NCBI RefSeq assembly: GCF_011682055.1
Contig: NZ_JAAQOM010000002.1
Location: 186,001-250,000 of the forward strand
Direction of reading: 5' to 3'
Source of the DNA: Telluria antibiotica
GTDB lineage: Bacteria; Pseudomonadota; Gammaproteobacteria; Burkholderiales; Burkholderiaceae_D
Length of the DNA stretch: 64,000 nucleotides
In this document: one piece after another, positions 53,346-62,151 of the stretch
How the letters are laid out: each line of letters opens with the position of its first letter
Numbering within the stretch: position 1 is the first letter of the stretch
Notes under the pieces: model-generated
Seen by the model: only the letters and a program-made list of their open reading frames with translations
Told to the model about the DNA's origin: nothing
The model's database searches: none
Translations under genes and position numbers: made by a program

Positions 53346-54791
53346 CTACGTCGTCACGCTGAACGGCACGCCCACGTCGTTCCAGGCCGCCGCTTCCTTC
53401 TCGAACCACGCGGCCACGGTCGGATGCTGGCGCAGCCAGCCGCGCGGCGTCTCGATGTCGATGCGGCCCTTCATGCGCACGCGCACGGCGTCCGCGTCCA
53501 CGCGCGCGTGCATGAACACGGCGGCCAGCCGCAGCGCCAGCACGGCCTTGGCGAGGTCGGGCACGCCCAGCACCTCGCGCACCTTGCGCAGATTGCCCTT
53601 CTGGCCCAGCACGATCAGGCTCATCAGGCGTTGCTCGCGCGCCGTGAAGCCCGGCAGGTCGGCGTGCTCGACGATGTACGACGCGTGCTTGTGCGCGCCC
53701 GTGTGCGAAATGGCCTGCCCCACCTCATGCAGCATGGCGCTGCGCAGCAAGTGGTGGACGATGGCGTCGTCCTGCGGCGCCAGCTTGTCGAACAGCTTTT
53801 TCGCGATCGCGGCCGTACGCGTCGCGCGCTGGGTGTCGACGCCGAAGCGGCGCATGCAATCCTGGATGGCGAGATCGCGGCGGTCGTGGCGGTTCGCGCG
53901 CAGCTCCAGGTCGGACAGCACGCCGAGCCGCAACCCGGCATTAATCGCCGTCATGGCGGGCACGCCCAGCTCCTGCATCACGCCGATGAGGATCGAGAGG
54001 CCGCCCGTCATCACGATCACGCGCTCGCGTTTCACACCGGGCAGGTCGAACGCATCGACGTGGCCCAGCTCGATGAGCTTGTCGCGCAGCGCCAGCAGGC
54101 TCGCCAGCGACATCGTGCCGTCGCCGAGGCGGTTGCGCGAGATGACCTCGTTGATCGCGCGCATCGTGCCGGACGAGCCATAGACGGCGTCCCAGCCGTG
54201 CCCGCGATACTGGTCGGCGAGATCCTCGACACGGGCGCGCGCCGCGTTGACGGCCGTTTCGAACGCGTCCGCGCTGACGTGGCCGCCCTGGAAATACGTG
54301 GCGCTCTGCGGGTGCGTGCCGATGCTGAACGATTCGACGAGGTGGATGTCGTCGCCGTGCGCCGCGATCACTTCCGTCGAGCCGCCGCCGATATCGATCA
54401 CGAGCCGGCGCTCGCTGCGCCGCCCCAGCGCGCGCGCGACTCCCATGTAGATCAGCCGGCCTTCTTCCTCGCCGGAGATGATCTCGATGGGATAGCCGAT
54501 CGCTTCTTCCATCCGCGGCAACACGTCGTCCGCGTTGCTGGCGACGCGCATCGTGTTCGTCGCGACGACGCGCACCGCGGCGAGCCGGTACTGGCGCAGG
54601 ATGGCGCTGAAGTCGCGCAGGGTCTGCAGCGCCGTCTCCACGGCGTCGTCGCGCAGCGCGTTGTCCGGGCCGAGGCCGGCCGCGAGGCGGATCGGGTCGC
54701 GCGCCGTGCGCACGATGTGGATCTGGCCCGCGATCGGTTCGCCGATGTGGAGGCGGAAGGAATTGGAGCCGAGGTCGACTGCTGCGTACAT
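53346..54791 (-). CDS. ppx: Exopolyphosphatase (Ppx/GppA family)
   Basis: This 481-residue enzyme of the ASKHA fold has the phosphate-1 motif MYAAVDLGSNSFRLHI, a catalytic Glu region SGEEEGRLIYMGV, phosphate-2 VIDIGGGSTEVI, and a C-terminal HD-like helical domain (HHLLRSAMLHEVGQAISHTGAHKHASYIV). Ppx trims terminal phosphate from polyphosphate; GppA also removes phosphate from pppGpp. The start at 54791 opens on the conserved motif. It follows the Pho-box-controlled phosphatase gene by 74 bp on the same strand, so co-transcription under phosphate control is likely. Confidence 0.93.
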   Translation of the reverse strand: MYAAVDLGSNSFRLHIGEPIAGQIHIVRTARDPIRLAAGLGPDNALRDDAVETALQTLRDFSAILRQYRLAAVRVVATNTMRVASNADDVLPRMEEAIGYPIEIISGEEEGRLIYMGVARALGRRSERRLVIDIGGGSTEVIAAHGDDIHLVESFSIGTHPQSATYFQGGHVSADAFETAVNAARARVEDLADQYRGHGWDAVYGSSGTMRAINEVISRNRLGDGTMSLASLLALRDKLIELGHVDAFDLPGVKRERVIVMTGGLSILIGVMQELGVPAMTAINAGLRLGVLSDLELRANRHDRRDLAIQDCMRRFGVDTQRATRTAAIAKKLFDKLAPQDDAIVHHLLRSAMLHEVGQAISHTGAHKHASYIVEHADLPGFTAREQRLMSLIVLGQKGNLRKVREVLGVPDLAKAVLALRLAAVFMHARVDADAVRVRMKGRIDIETPRGWLRQHPTVAAWFEKEAAAWNDVGVPFSVTT

Positions 54792-54865
54792 GGCTGGGCT
54801 GGGTTCAAGTGGCGTTGACCGCAGTATAGCGGGCACGGGACGCATCGCGTCTCCCTGCTGCGCCG

Positions 54866-56545
54866 TCAACGCAATGCCTCCGTCAGCACGCGCCCTTCGG
54901 AGCCCGCCGGACGGCGCACGTGCAGGACCTGGGCGAGCGTCGGCGCGATGTCGACGACTTCCGCGTAACCGGCCTGCTCCCCCGGGCGGATCCAGCGCGG
55001 ACCCATCACGACCAGCGGCACGGACGTGTCGTACTGCCACGGCGTGCCATGGCTCGCGCCCGAGGTGCCGCTGCCGAAGATCGTGTACGGCGTCGTCACC
55101 ACGAGCAAGTCGCCGGACAAGGTGCGGTTCCAGGCCCGCTGCATCAAGGTGCCCAGGCGCGACTTGGCTGCCACACCCTGCTCCAGCTGCGTGCGCGTGA
55201 ACACCTCCGAGATGCCGGGCTGTGCCAGCAGGAAGTGCGCGGCGGCATTCTCCACGTCGGCCCGCGCGAGGCCGCGGCGTTCGATCTCCGCATCGTCGAG
55301 ATGGACATCGGGCAACAGCGAGGTCTTGACGAGCTTGGCGCCGCCGAAACGCTTGGCCAGCGCGCCATCGAGTTGTTCGAGCAAGGTCTTCGGATTCACG
55401 CGCAGCGCGTCCGCATGCTGCGTGCTCGCGAACTCGGCCGTGTTGGCGAAGCCGTGGTCGGCCGTCAGCACGACGAGCACATTGTCCATGCCGACGCGCT
55501 TGTCGAGGAACGCGAAGAATCTCGCGATCCGGCGGTCGATCTGCTGCAGGTGGTCGTGCGACATGCGGCTTTCCGGGCCGTACGCATGGTTCACGTAATC
55601 GTGGCCGGACAGGCTCACGCCCAGCAGGTCCGTGGCACCGGTCGGGTTGCTGCCGAGATGCTCGCCATCGACGGCGGCCTCGGCGAATTCCAGCGTGAGC
55701 TCGTCGATGGCGGGACTCGTCTTCAGGCGGGCGTAATAGTCGGCGGCCGGCGCGCCGCTCTCGCTGTAGAACGTGAACGGAAAGCGGTTCGGGTTCGCCG
55801 TCGTCGCCTCGGGGTAAGGCGCATCGTCGGCGTACGCGCTGTCGGCCAGCAGCGGCGTCCACGACTTCGCGTAATAGCGATCCTGCGGCTTCGCGGCGCG
55901 GAAGCGCTCGGCCCACGCGGGGTAGCTGTCCATGTAGTAGGTGCTGGTGGCAAAGTCGCCCGTCTTGTCCATGTACATGTACGCGGTGCCCGTCTTCCCG
56001 GCCAGCAGGATGGCGCCGCGGTCCTTGCCGGACACCGTCACGACCTTGCTGCGGTTGCCGGTCGCGTAGCGCAGCTGGTCGCCCAGCGTATCCACGCGCA
56101 GGTTCGCGGGCGACGTGCCGTCGTGCTCGTCGGTCGCCTCGCCGACGTAGTGGTAACGGGTGTCCTCTGTGCAATAGACGTTGCGGCCGTCCGCGGCGAT
56201 CCAGTTGTTGCCGATGATGCCGTGGCGGTAAGGATACGCGCCCGTCAGCACCGCGGAGTGACCGACGGCGGTGACCGTGATGCCGTGCGCCTGGTGCGCA
56301 TCCGTGAACGACGCGCCCTGCTCGAGCAGGCGGCGCAGGCCGCCGGGGCCGAACTGGTCGCGGTAGCGCTGCACCTGCTCGGACGGCAGGCCGTCGATGA
56401 CCATCACGACGACCAGCTTCGGCGGTTTCACTTGCGCGGCGACGGCGGCCGGCTTGGCGGCCGCGGCCGTGCATGCGGGGCCAGGCAGCCACAGCGCTGC
56501 GCAGGTGATCAAGGTGAGCGACGTCGTGCGCCAGGTCGGTGTCAT
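54866..56545 (-). CDS. pafA: PafA-type alkaline phosphatase
   Basis: This 559-residue exported enzyme has a signal peptide (TLITCAALWLPGPACTAAAA). Residues align by spacing with PafA: metal ligand Asp51 (VVMVIDGLPSEQ), nucleophile Thr92 (GITVTAVGHSAVLTG), Asn113 (GNNW) and the K174-D-R176 pair (SGKDRGAI) that binds the phosphate. Further ligands lie in GHDYVNHAYG, LTADHGF and SGASHGTPW. The KxR pair points to phosphomonoesterase activity. The start at 56545 is chosen because the longer frame to 56605 runs into the promoter. A Pho box drives it, and ppx follows. Confidence 0.92.
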   Translation of the reverse strand: MTPTWRTTSLTLITCAALWLPGPACTAAAAKPAAVAAQVKPPKLVVVMVIDGLPSEQVQRYRDQFGPGGLRRLLEQGASFTDAHQAHGITVTAVGHSAVLTGAYPYRHGIIGNNWIAADGRNVYCTEDTRYHYVGEATDEHDGTSPANLRVDTLGDQLRYATGNRSKVVTVSGKDRGAILLAGKTGTAYMYMDKTGDFATSTYYMDSYPAWAERFRAAKPQDRYYAKSWTPLLADSAYADDAPYPEATTANPNRFPFTFYSESGAPAADYYARLKTSPAIDELTLEFAEAAVDGEHLGSNPTGATDLLGVSLSGHDYVNHAYGPESRMSHDHLQQIDRRIARFFAFLDKRVGMDNVLVVLTADHGFANTAEFASTQHADALRVNPKTLLEQLDGALAKRFGGAKLVKTSLLPDVHLDDAEIERRGLARADVENAAAHFLLAQPGISEVFTRTQLEQGVAAKSRLGTLMQRAWNRTLSGDLLVVTTPYTIFGSGTSGASHGTPWQYDTSVPLVVMGPRWIRPGEQAGYAEVVDIAPTLAQVLHVRRPAGSEGRVLTEALR

Positions 56546-56589
56546 GCGGTGCGTCCTTCTGTCGGATTGCTGGTTATTGGCAATCGTAC

Positions 56590-56622
56590 ATTGTATGAAG
56601 GACACATGTCAGTTCCGTGACA
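56590..56622 (-). promoter_or_regulatory. Pho box and -10 of pafA
   Basis: On the minus strand TGTCACG (complement of 56616-56622) and TGACATG (56605-56611) are spaced by GAAC with the 11-bp Pho period, one mismatch in the second half. TACAAT (56590-56595) follows after 9 nt, exactly the ppk1 geometry. Confidence 0.7.
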
Positions 56623-56640
56623 CGGTGGCGGACGCTGAAG

Positions 56641-57564
56641 TCAACCGGCGAAGTGGGCGGCGAGTCCCTGCTCGCGGAAGCGCTCGACGACGAAGTCGAC
56701 GAACACGCGCGTCTTCGCGGGCAGCAGTCGGCGGTTCGAGTAGTAGAGGAACAGCGGGCCCGTCTCCGCATACCAGTCGGGGAGGATGCGCACGAGCCGC
56801 CCGTCCGCGAGCAGCGGCCCCGCGTGCGGCGCCGGCAGCAGCGCGATGCCAAGCCCGGCCGCAGCCGCATGCGCCATCGCTTCCGGATCGTCCAGCACGG
56901 CCACCGGACGGCAATCGTACGGGGCGACGCGGCCGGCGTCGTCGCGCAACGTCAGCGTCTGCAGCCGGCCCGTACGGATCGAGCGGCGCGCGATGCCGTC
57001 GTGCGCGGCCAGGTCGTCCGGGTGGGCCGGCGTGCCGCGCCGGGCAAGGTAAGCGGGCGACGCGGCGAGCACGATGCGCACCCGCGTCAGCTCGCGCGCC
57101 ACGACGCCTTGCGGCAGCTCGACGCCACCGCCGATCGCGACGTCGAAGCCTTCGGCGATGAGGTCGACCTGGCGGTTGTCGAAGTGCAGGTCAGGCAGGA
57201 CTTCCGGATACCGTTCGCGGAACGCCGCCAGCATCGGCACGAAATGCATGCGCCCGACCGCCGGCGCCAGCGCCACCTTCAGCGGCCCGGCGGCGTGGTT
57301 CGCGCCCTGGCGCACGACGGCCATCGCGTCCTGGATGCGGTGCCAGGGCTCTGCCACTTCGCGCAGCAGTTGCTCGCCCTCTTCCGTCAGGCTGAGCTTG
57401 CGTGTGCTGCGCCGGAACAGCCGCACGCCGAGGTTCGCCTCGAGCCGCGCGACGTTCTTGCTGACGCCGGCCGGCGTGAGGCCGAGGCGGCGCGCCGCGG
57501 CGGAAAAGCCGCCGTCCTCGGCGCTGTGAATGAAGGCATCGAGGTGCACGAAGGGGTCGCTCAT
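56641..57564 (-). CDS. LysR-family transcriptional regulator
   Basis: This 307-residue regulator starts MSDPFVHLDAFIHSAEDGGFSAAARRLGLTPAGVSKNVARLE (winged helix, residues 5-62). Its effector domain reads LKVALAPAVGRMHFVPMLAAFRERYP onward. It is divergent from the SDR gene at 57675, the classical LysR/SDR pair, and probably controls it. The longer frame upstream of 57564 runs into the SDR gene's promoter region and is rejected. Confidence 0.9.
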   Translation of the reverse strand: MSDPFVHLDAFIHSAEDGGFSAAARRLGLTPAGVSKNVARLEANLGVRLFRRSTRKLSLTEEGEQLLREVAEPWHRIQDAMAVVRQGANHAAGPLKVALAPAVGRMHFVPMLAAFRERYPEVLPDLHFDNRQVDLIAEGFDVAIGGGVELPQGVVARELTRVRIVLAASPAYLARRGTPAHPDDLAAHDGIARRSIRTGRLQTLTLRDDAGRVAPYDCRPVAVLDDPEAMAHAAAAGLGIALLPAPHAGPLLADGRLVRILPDWYAETGPLFLYYSNRRLLPAKTRVFVDFVVERFREQGLAAHFAG

Positions 57565-57674
57565 GATGAGACCTTTAACTCCTGGTTGAAAGTCTTGTGC
57601 TTTTACACCCGCTAGTTTCAACGGACAGTCCGGATGATACTGCACACATCGCCCCACCACTAAAGGAGCACATC

Positions 57675-58421
57675 ATGGCAAACAGCAACCTCGAACAAAA
57701 AGTCGCGTTCGTCACCGGCGGTTCGCGCGGTATCGGCGCGGCGATCGTGGAACGGCTCGCCCGCGCAGGCGCGGCCGTCGCATTCACGTACCAGTCGTCG
57801 GACGCCGCCGCGCAAGCGCTGGCCGGACGCATCGAAGCGGCCGGCGGCCGGGTACTGGCGCTGCGCGCCGACGTGGCGGACACGGACGCGCTGACGGCCG
57901 CGATCGACGCTGCCGCCGCGAAGTTCGGCCGCCTGGACATCCTCGTCAACAACGCGGGCGTCTTCCTCGGCGGCCACGTGGCGGAATTCCCGCTGGCCGA
58001 TTTCGACAGGACCGTCGCCGTCAACCTGCGCGCCGTGTTCGCCGCCACGCAGGCTGCGGTGCGCTACCTGCCGGACGGTGGGCGCGTGATCAACATCGGC
58101 AGCACGAATGCGCTGCGCGTGCCGTTCGCGGGCGCCGCCGTGTATGCGATGAGCAAGTCGGCGCTGACGGGACTGGTAAAAGGTCTCGCGCACGACCTGG
58201 GCCCGCGCGGCATCACCGTCAACAACGTGCTGCCGGGCCCCGTCGACACGGACATGAACCCGGCCGACACGGACTTCGGCAAGTCGCTGCACGCCTACAT
58301 GGCGCTGCCGCGCCACGGCCGCCCGGACGAGGTCGCGACCATGGTGACGTGGCTCGCGAGCCCCGAAGCAAGCTTCGTGACGGGCGCCGACCTGGCGGTG
58401 GACGGCGGTTTCGCGGCTTAA
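57675..58421 (+). CDS. Short-chain dehydrogenase/reductase (FabG-like)
   Basis: This 248-residue classical SDR has the cofactor loop TGGSRGIGAAIVERLARAGAAVAFTYQSSD, NNAG in LVNNAGVF, Ser in INIGSTN, YAMSK, and a complete C-terminus (NNVLPGPVDTDMNP, VDGGFAA). AAAGGAG lies 7 nt before the ATG. It resembles the decayed SDR at 19746 but is intact. It is divergent from the LysR gene, its likely regulator. Confidence 0.9.
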   Translation: MANSNLEQKVAFVTGGSRGIGAAIVERLARAGAAVAFTYQSSDAAAQALAGRIEAAGGRVLALRADVADTDALTAAIDAAAAKFGRLDILVNNAGVFLGGHVAEFPLADFDRTVAVNLRAVFAATQAAVRYLPDGGRVINIGSTNALRVPFAGAAVYAMSKSALTGLVKGLAHDLGPRGITVNNVLPGPVDTDMNPADTDFGKSLHAYMALPRHGRPDEVATMVTWLASPEASFVTGADLAVDGGFAA

Positions 58422-58428
58422 TCCTGCC

Positions 58429-59157
58429 TCACGGTTCCTCGGCGCGGTGCACGTCGCGCCACGCGAGCATCGCGCCGAGGCGTTCTTCCTTGTCCGCGTC
58501 GAAGCCGCACGTGGCGTCGAAACGGGCCGGGTTCTCGTACGTGCCGAACAGCCAGTCCCACCACACGATGTCGCCGTAGTTGTTGCGATGACGGCCGTAC
58601 TGGTGGTGCACGCGGTGCATTTCCGGGCGCTGGAAGAACCAGCCGATCCAGCGCGGGGTGCGCACGCTCGTGTGATAGAAGAATTCGCCGAGCGCCGTGC
58701 ACAAGGTGTAGACGGCGCCGGCCGCGGGCGACAGTCCCAGCACCGCATACACGAGCAGGCTGCCGATGATGGAATTCACGACCATCTCGACGGGGTGCTT
58801 GTAGAACGACGTGATCACCTCGATGCGCTGCGGGCTGTGGTGGATCTGGTGGAACAGGCGCCACAGCAGGTCGGATTCGTGGCGCGCCCGGTGCCACCAG
58901 TAGAACACGAACGTGGCGATGAAGTACGCGACCATGCCGCCGGCCGCGGGGCCGACGTGCTGCGACAGGTGGAACAGCGAACCGCCGGACAGCCAGCGCT
59001 CCCACGTGAAGCCGGCCAGCAGCACGACGCACAGCTGCACGGCGTTGATGGCGAGGACGCGCAACGGCCATGTGCGCACATGGGGCAGGCGCCAGCCGGG
59101 GATCACGCGTTCGAGCAGGAAGCAGGCGAAAAATACGATGAAGATGGTGGGCAGCAT
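58429..59157 (-). CDS. Sterol desaturase / fatty acid hydroxylase family membrane protein
   Basis: This 242-residue diiron membrane enzyme has the eight-His pattern of the superfamily: WWHRARH (HxxxH), HQIHH (HxxHH), and a third cluster HRVHH near residue 180, with FYHTSVRTPRWIGW before it. About four hydrophobic segments flank these. Members hydroxylate or desaturate lipids. The gene is convergent with the SDR. Confidence 0.9.
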   Translation of the reverse strand: MLPTIFIVFFACFLLERVIPGWRLPHVRTWPLRVLAINAVQLCVVLLAGFTWERWLSGGSLFHLSQHVGPAAGGMVAYFIATFVFYWWHRARHESDLLWRLFHQIHHSPQRIEVITSFYKHPVEMVVNSIIGSLLVYAVLGLSPAAGAVYTLCTALGEFFYHTSVRTPRWIGWFFQRPEMHRVHHQYGRHRNNYGDIVWWDWLFGTYENPARFDATCGFDADKEERLGAMLAWRDVHRAEEP

Positions 59158-59329
59158 GGGATCCTCGTGGGTTGTCGGAATCCCATCTTGGCGGCGCTGG
59201 TGGCCAGCCGCCAGCGCCGGGTCGCGCGGTCTGCGTAGGTGCTACCGGTGGTCGCGGATTGCGCTACTTCAGGCTGTGGACAAACAATAAAATGCGTCAT
59301 AGCCTGGAGGCCACGCGGGTGGCGCGACG

Positions 59330-59353
59330 GTCCGCTTTCGACCCAGAGCGGAC
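59330..59353. repeat. Palindromic boundary repeat, copy a
   Basis: GTCCGCTTT and its partner AGCGGAC pair in a 24-bp element. Copy d at 61974-61997 is near-identical in the same orientation, and both are followed by a GTCGA word before TATGG/ATGG. The two copies bound an AT-richer block. Confidence 0.7.
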
Positions 59354-59396
59354 GTTGTGACCGTCGAATGGCGGCGCATCAGAACTGGGACGTGAA

Positions 59397-59840
59397 CTAC
59401 GCTTTTTGCTCGAATGCTTCAGTTAGCGTTTGCAGACACGCCCGTTCATCATCCGAGATCGCACTTGCATGGTCCACCAAGATGGTATTGACGACGTGGT
59501 ATTCCGTTTCATTTTTTATGAAACCGCGCTTCACAATGCGTTTGTAACTCGCGGAGTATCTGCGGGTTATCTCTGACAAAGTGACTACACCGGCCGCTCT
59601 AAACGCTTCGTCGACAACAGTCCTCGCTTCAGAATTCCAATTTCTTGTTTCTTCGACAGTATCGTTAGCGGCTTGGCGTAGTCCAGCAAGCGCTTTTGAC
59701 TTGCCGAATTGCTGGACAATTCCCTTAATCACGTTCGCAGGGTGAACAGCAGAAGCAGGGTCAATTTGCCATACAGTGGTTGCAAAAAGTTCTACATAAC
59801 CAAGTAGCTCGTTATACTCGCTTTCACGCCCAGGTGTCAT
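59397..59840 (-). CDS. Hypothetical protein (cassette-like block)
   Basis: I do not recognise this 147-residue soluble, helical protein (MTPGRESEYNELLGYVELFATTVWQIDPASAVHPANVIKGIVQQFGKSKALAGLRQAAND...). It has a central basic segment RRYSASYKRIVKRGFIKNETEYH. Base composition is closer to 50% GC by eye, unlike the flanks. It is alone between repeat copies a and b, on the minus strand like the other genes of the block. Confidence 0.6.
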   Translation of the reverse strand: MTPGRESEYNELLGYVELFATTVWQIDPASAVHPANVIKGIVQQFGKSKALAGLRQAANDTVEETRNWNSEARTVVDEAFRAAGVVTLSEITRRYSASYKRIVKRGFIKNETEYHVVNTILVDHASAISDDERACLQTLTEAFEQKA

Positions 59841-59856
59841 CGGGGCCTTTCATTTT

Positions 59857-59891
59857 TGACCGTCCGCTTCTGGCTGACCTCGGCCGGTCGA
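59857..59891. repeat. Degenerate boundary repeat, copy b
   Basis: TGACCGTCCGCTTCTGGC followed by CGGTCGA retains the TGACCGTC and GTCCGCTT words of copies a and d but lacks the closing AGCGGAC. It separates the first and second genes of the block. Confidence 0.45.
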
Positions 59892-59968
59892 GCCAGCATA
59901 GCAGGTTGTCGAAGCGCAAAGTTCACGGACTGTCACGACAGGCTGCTGTCGCCCCGTTGCCGAAGTTA

Positions 59969-60745
59969 CTACCGATTTCTGAGTTCCGCACGCAATCTCG
60001 ACATAAATACACACTGAAGAAAGAACGAAAATATTGTCATATCAAAGCCATCATTCGACAGCTGATAAAGATACGCCCCTGGAATAAACTTATTGAGACC
60101 AAAAACCTTATCAGGAACTTCCGAAAAAACAAACTGAACCAAAACGTCTCCGTTCTTTTTCAAGGCACGAAGATCGATCACGCGCAATGATGAGTAGCAT
60201 TCCCCGTCAATTTCATCACACAAGACCATTAACTTGTCGGACGATTTAACCGGCCGCTTCACATGATAACCGAATGTTTCGGCAATGCATTGAATCCCAG
60301 CAATTATCGAGCCACGCGCACCAGAAACAAACTGCTTCAGTTCTGGAGCAAACATATGCTGTTCGGATTGCTTTTCGCTCCTGAATTGACTCAGCAGACG
60401 CAGCCAAGCGTCAGGCTTCTCGAATTTACAAAACCTATCGAAATTAGGATCAAGCGATAACGTTGCCCCCCAGTCGTTGGCTTTACTCTCCAAAAACTCC
60501 AAGTAGGGAGATCGCTGGTTTGCATTTAACTGTGTGCGAACGGATGCTTGCCAGGGATATTTGAGGAAAAATGACTCGTATAGGACCTCATCCATGTAAT
60601 ATTGATAGTCATTTTCCCCTTCCCCCCGCTTTCTGACTGACTCAACAGCCTCTAAATATTGGCAGGGCAAACCAAAACCTCGTTCGTAGAAATCTCGCCG
60701 GACAGTTGGCAGACTCTCGCGCAACCTTTCAATCCAACCATTCAT
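59969..60745 (-). CDS. Hypothetical protein (cassette-like block)
   Basis: I do not recognise this 258-residue protein, which has no signal peptide or TM (MNGWIERLRESLPTVRRDFYERGFGLPCQYLEAVESVRKRGEGENDYQYYMDEVLYESFFLKYPWQ...). It is rich in aromatic and Lys/Glu residues and markedly AT-rich compared with the flanks. The C-terminal half looks alpha/beta (DKLMVLCDEIDGECYSSLRVIDLRALKKNGDVLVQFVFSEVPDKVFGLNKF). It stands alone between repeats b and c. Confidence 0.6.
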   Translation of the reverse strand: MNGWIERLRESLPTVRRDFYERGFGLPCQYLEAVESVRKRGEGENDYQYYMDEVLYESFFLKYPWQASVRTQLNANQRSPYLEFLESKANDWGATLSLDPNFDRFCKFEKPDAWLRLLSQFRSEKQSEQHMFAPELKQFVSGARGSIIAGIQCIAETFGYHVKRPVKSSDKLMVLCDEIDGECYSSLRVIDLRALKKNGDVLVQFVFSEVPDKVFGLNKFIPGAYLYQLSNDGFDMTIFSFFLQCVFMSRLRAELRNR

Positions 60746-60874
60746 TCATTCACCTCAATATCCTGCACCTAAAGGATGCGCCTTCTTCTTTATGACCGGG
60801 AAAGGAACTAACATCGGAACATTCGGAGTAGGGCTATGATCGTATCGTGTGTAGTCAACTAGGCACGGGCGGTA

Positions 60875-60903
60875 ACGTCCGTGTTCGCCCCGAAGCCGAC
60901 GTT
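60875..60903. repeat. Degenerate boundary repeat, copy c
   Basis: AACGTCCG at 60875 and CGACGTT ending at 60903 face each other, with TTCGCCCCGAAG between. It preserves the GTCCG...GAC outline of copies a and d but with several changes. It lies between the second and third genes of the block. Confidence 0.4.
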
Positions 60904-60906
60904 CAT

Positions 60907-61593
60907 TCACGCACAGAAGCTCTTGAATATTACGTTCTTCAAATTTGGATCTGCATATGCATCAGAATTAGTCAGATGTCCGTCATATGGCCCTACCTTC
61001 GTGACTTCTAAACCGTCGCGCAAGACCAACACCAGACCGTGTTCCGGCTCCCAATCACAGTTGCATTCAAGCGAAAAATATATTCCATCTTCGTCATCAC
61101 CGTGCGCCCGACGTGAAATATGCACCTCTGTGCCAAACTGAACGTATTTCCACACATCAGAAGGCTGTTGAATGCTGACGTGTGGACGATCCTGGTCGTC
61201 GTAAAGATCAAGTGTCTCATTGCAGTACTGAGTTACATAGGGCTCCACAGCCGCTAGAACGGAACTATCCAGGTCTATCAGGTTTTGAAGTGCTCGGTGA
61301 TAGTCTGCCTTTCGATCATCATCGATGTAACCATCAAAGACAAACTGAACCACGTGCCCAAGCAGACATTTTATTTGATGAGGTTCAGATATGAACCATT
61401 CGTTGACATCAGGATGAGCCGCTATAGGCCCAATTGGCGGAACGTTCACAATACTCTCCTGAAGTTTTCGATCAATAGTCATGTCAATGACCGCTTGTGG
61501 CCGATCCTGGCCGTTCGAGACAGCATACCAAGTTGCGGAGTTGGAAAAGTCACGAAGAGTCACGACCGGCAGCATCCGACCCATAGCAGTCAT
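60907..61593 (-). CDS. Hypothetical protein (possible immunity-type)
   Basis: This is a 228-residue soluble acidic protein. Its C-terminal part (SLECNCDWEPEHGLVLVLRDGLEVTKVGPYDGHLTNSDAY) recalls the DUF6985-type domains seen in some polymorphic-toxin immunity proteins, but this is weak memory-based similarity. The N-terminal ~100 residues (TWYAVSNGQDRPQAVIDMTIDRK onward) are not recognised. AT-rich relative to the flanks. It starts 11 bp after the small membrane-protein gene on the same strand, so the two are co-transcribed. Confidence 0.6.
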   Translation of the reverse strand: MTAMGRMLPVVTLRDFSNSATWYAVSNGQDRPQAVIDMTIDRKLQESIVNVPPIGPIAAHPDVNEWFISEPHQIKCLLGHVVQFVFDGYIDDDRKADYHRALQNLIDLDSSVLAAVEPYVTQYCNETLDLYDDQDRPHVSIQQPSDVWKYVQFGTEVHISRRAHGDDEDGIYFSLECNCDWEPEHGLVLVLRDGLEVTKVGPYDGHLTNSDAYADPNLKNVIFKSFCA

Positions 61594-61604
61594 ACATTCC
61601 CAGC

Positions 61605-61922
61605 CTATATCTTTGCTAAAAGATGCCGCGTGATGAATAGGATGATGGCACTACCTACCAGCCATGCCAGCATGAACGAGAGATAGCGAATGGCGAGTGG
61701 ATCAAGTGCCGGCTTCGGCGTTACAGATAGATTACCGGTGATGCCAACGTCGGAAAGTGCCCACGTAAGGCACGTCGCCATCAACACGTATGACGCTACT
61801 CCTCCAATCCCAATGAACCACCAAAAATGCTGGAGGGCGCCGCGCCACAAATATGCGAAAACCCCTACCGCAAGCGCTGGACCAATGAGTCCAAAAGGGA
61901 TCGCCATACTAAACGGATTCAT
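61605..61922 (-). CDS. Small multipass membrane protein (cassette-like block)
   Basis: This 105-residue protein has three hydrophobic segments (IPFGLIGPALAVGVFAYLW, FWWFIGIGGVASYVLMATCLTWAL, YLSFMLAWLVGSAIILFITRHLL). I do not recognise it. It is the first gene of a two-gene unit with the possible immunity-type gene and lies next to boundary repeat d. Confidence 0.6.
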   Translation of the reverse strand: MNPFSMAIPFGLIGPALAVGVFAYLWRGALQHFWWFIGIGGVASYVLMATCLTWALSDVGITGNLSVTPKPALDPLAIRYLSFMLAWLVGSAIILFITRHLLAKI

Positions 61923-61973
61923 CGTAGAAATATTCCAATGTAGTTGAAAAGTCGTAGCTTAACGATTTGCAGT

Positions 61974-61997
61974 GTCCGCTTTTGGCCGAAAGCGGAC
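61974..61997. repeat. Palindromic boundary repeat, copy d
   Basis: GTCCGCTTT and AAAGCGGAC pair perfectly around a short loop. Near-identical to copy a at 59330-59353 and in the same orientation, closing the AT-richer block. Confidence 0.7.
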
Positions 61998-62151
61998 GGT
62001 CGATATGGCTCAGCGCACGAAATTGCCGCCAATAATGGCAAGTCGCGTTGTGCTTAGTACTTGGTCCGTGTTGCAGTCGTTTTTGTTTCGTGCCGGACTT
62101 CATCAGTTTGCGGCGAACTTTATTAATGCTCGACACGGTCCCGCGCCGGCA

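Noticed and set aside
59330..61997. True integron attC sites
   Set aside because: The repeats lack the GTTRRRY/RYYYAAC core boxes and no integrase is present, so only a cassette-like description is kept.
61909..62136. 75-residue - strand frame across repeat d
   Set aside because: It runs through the palindromic repeat and overlaps the start of the small membrane-protein gene; the basic N-terminus alone is not enough support.
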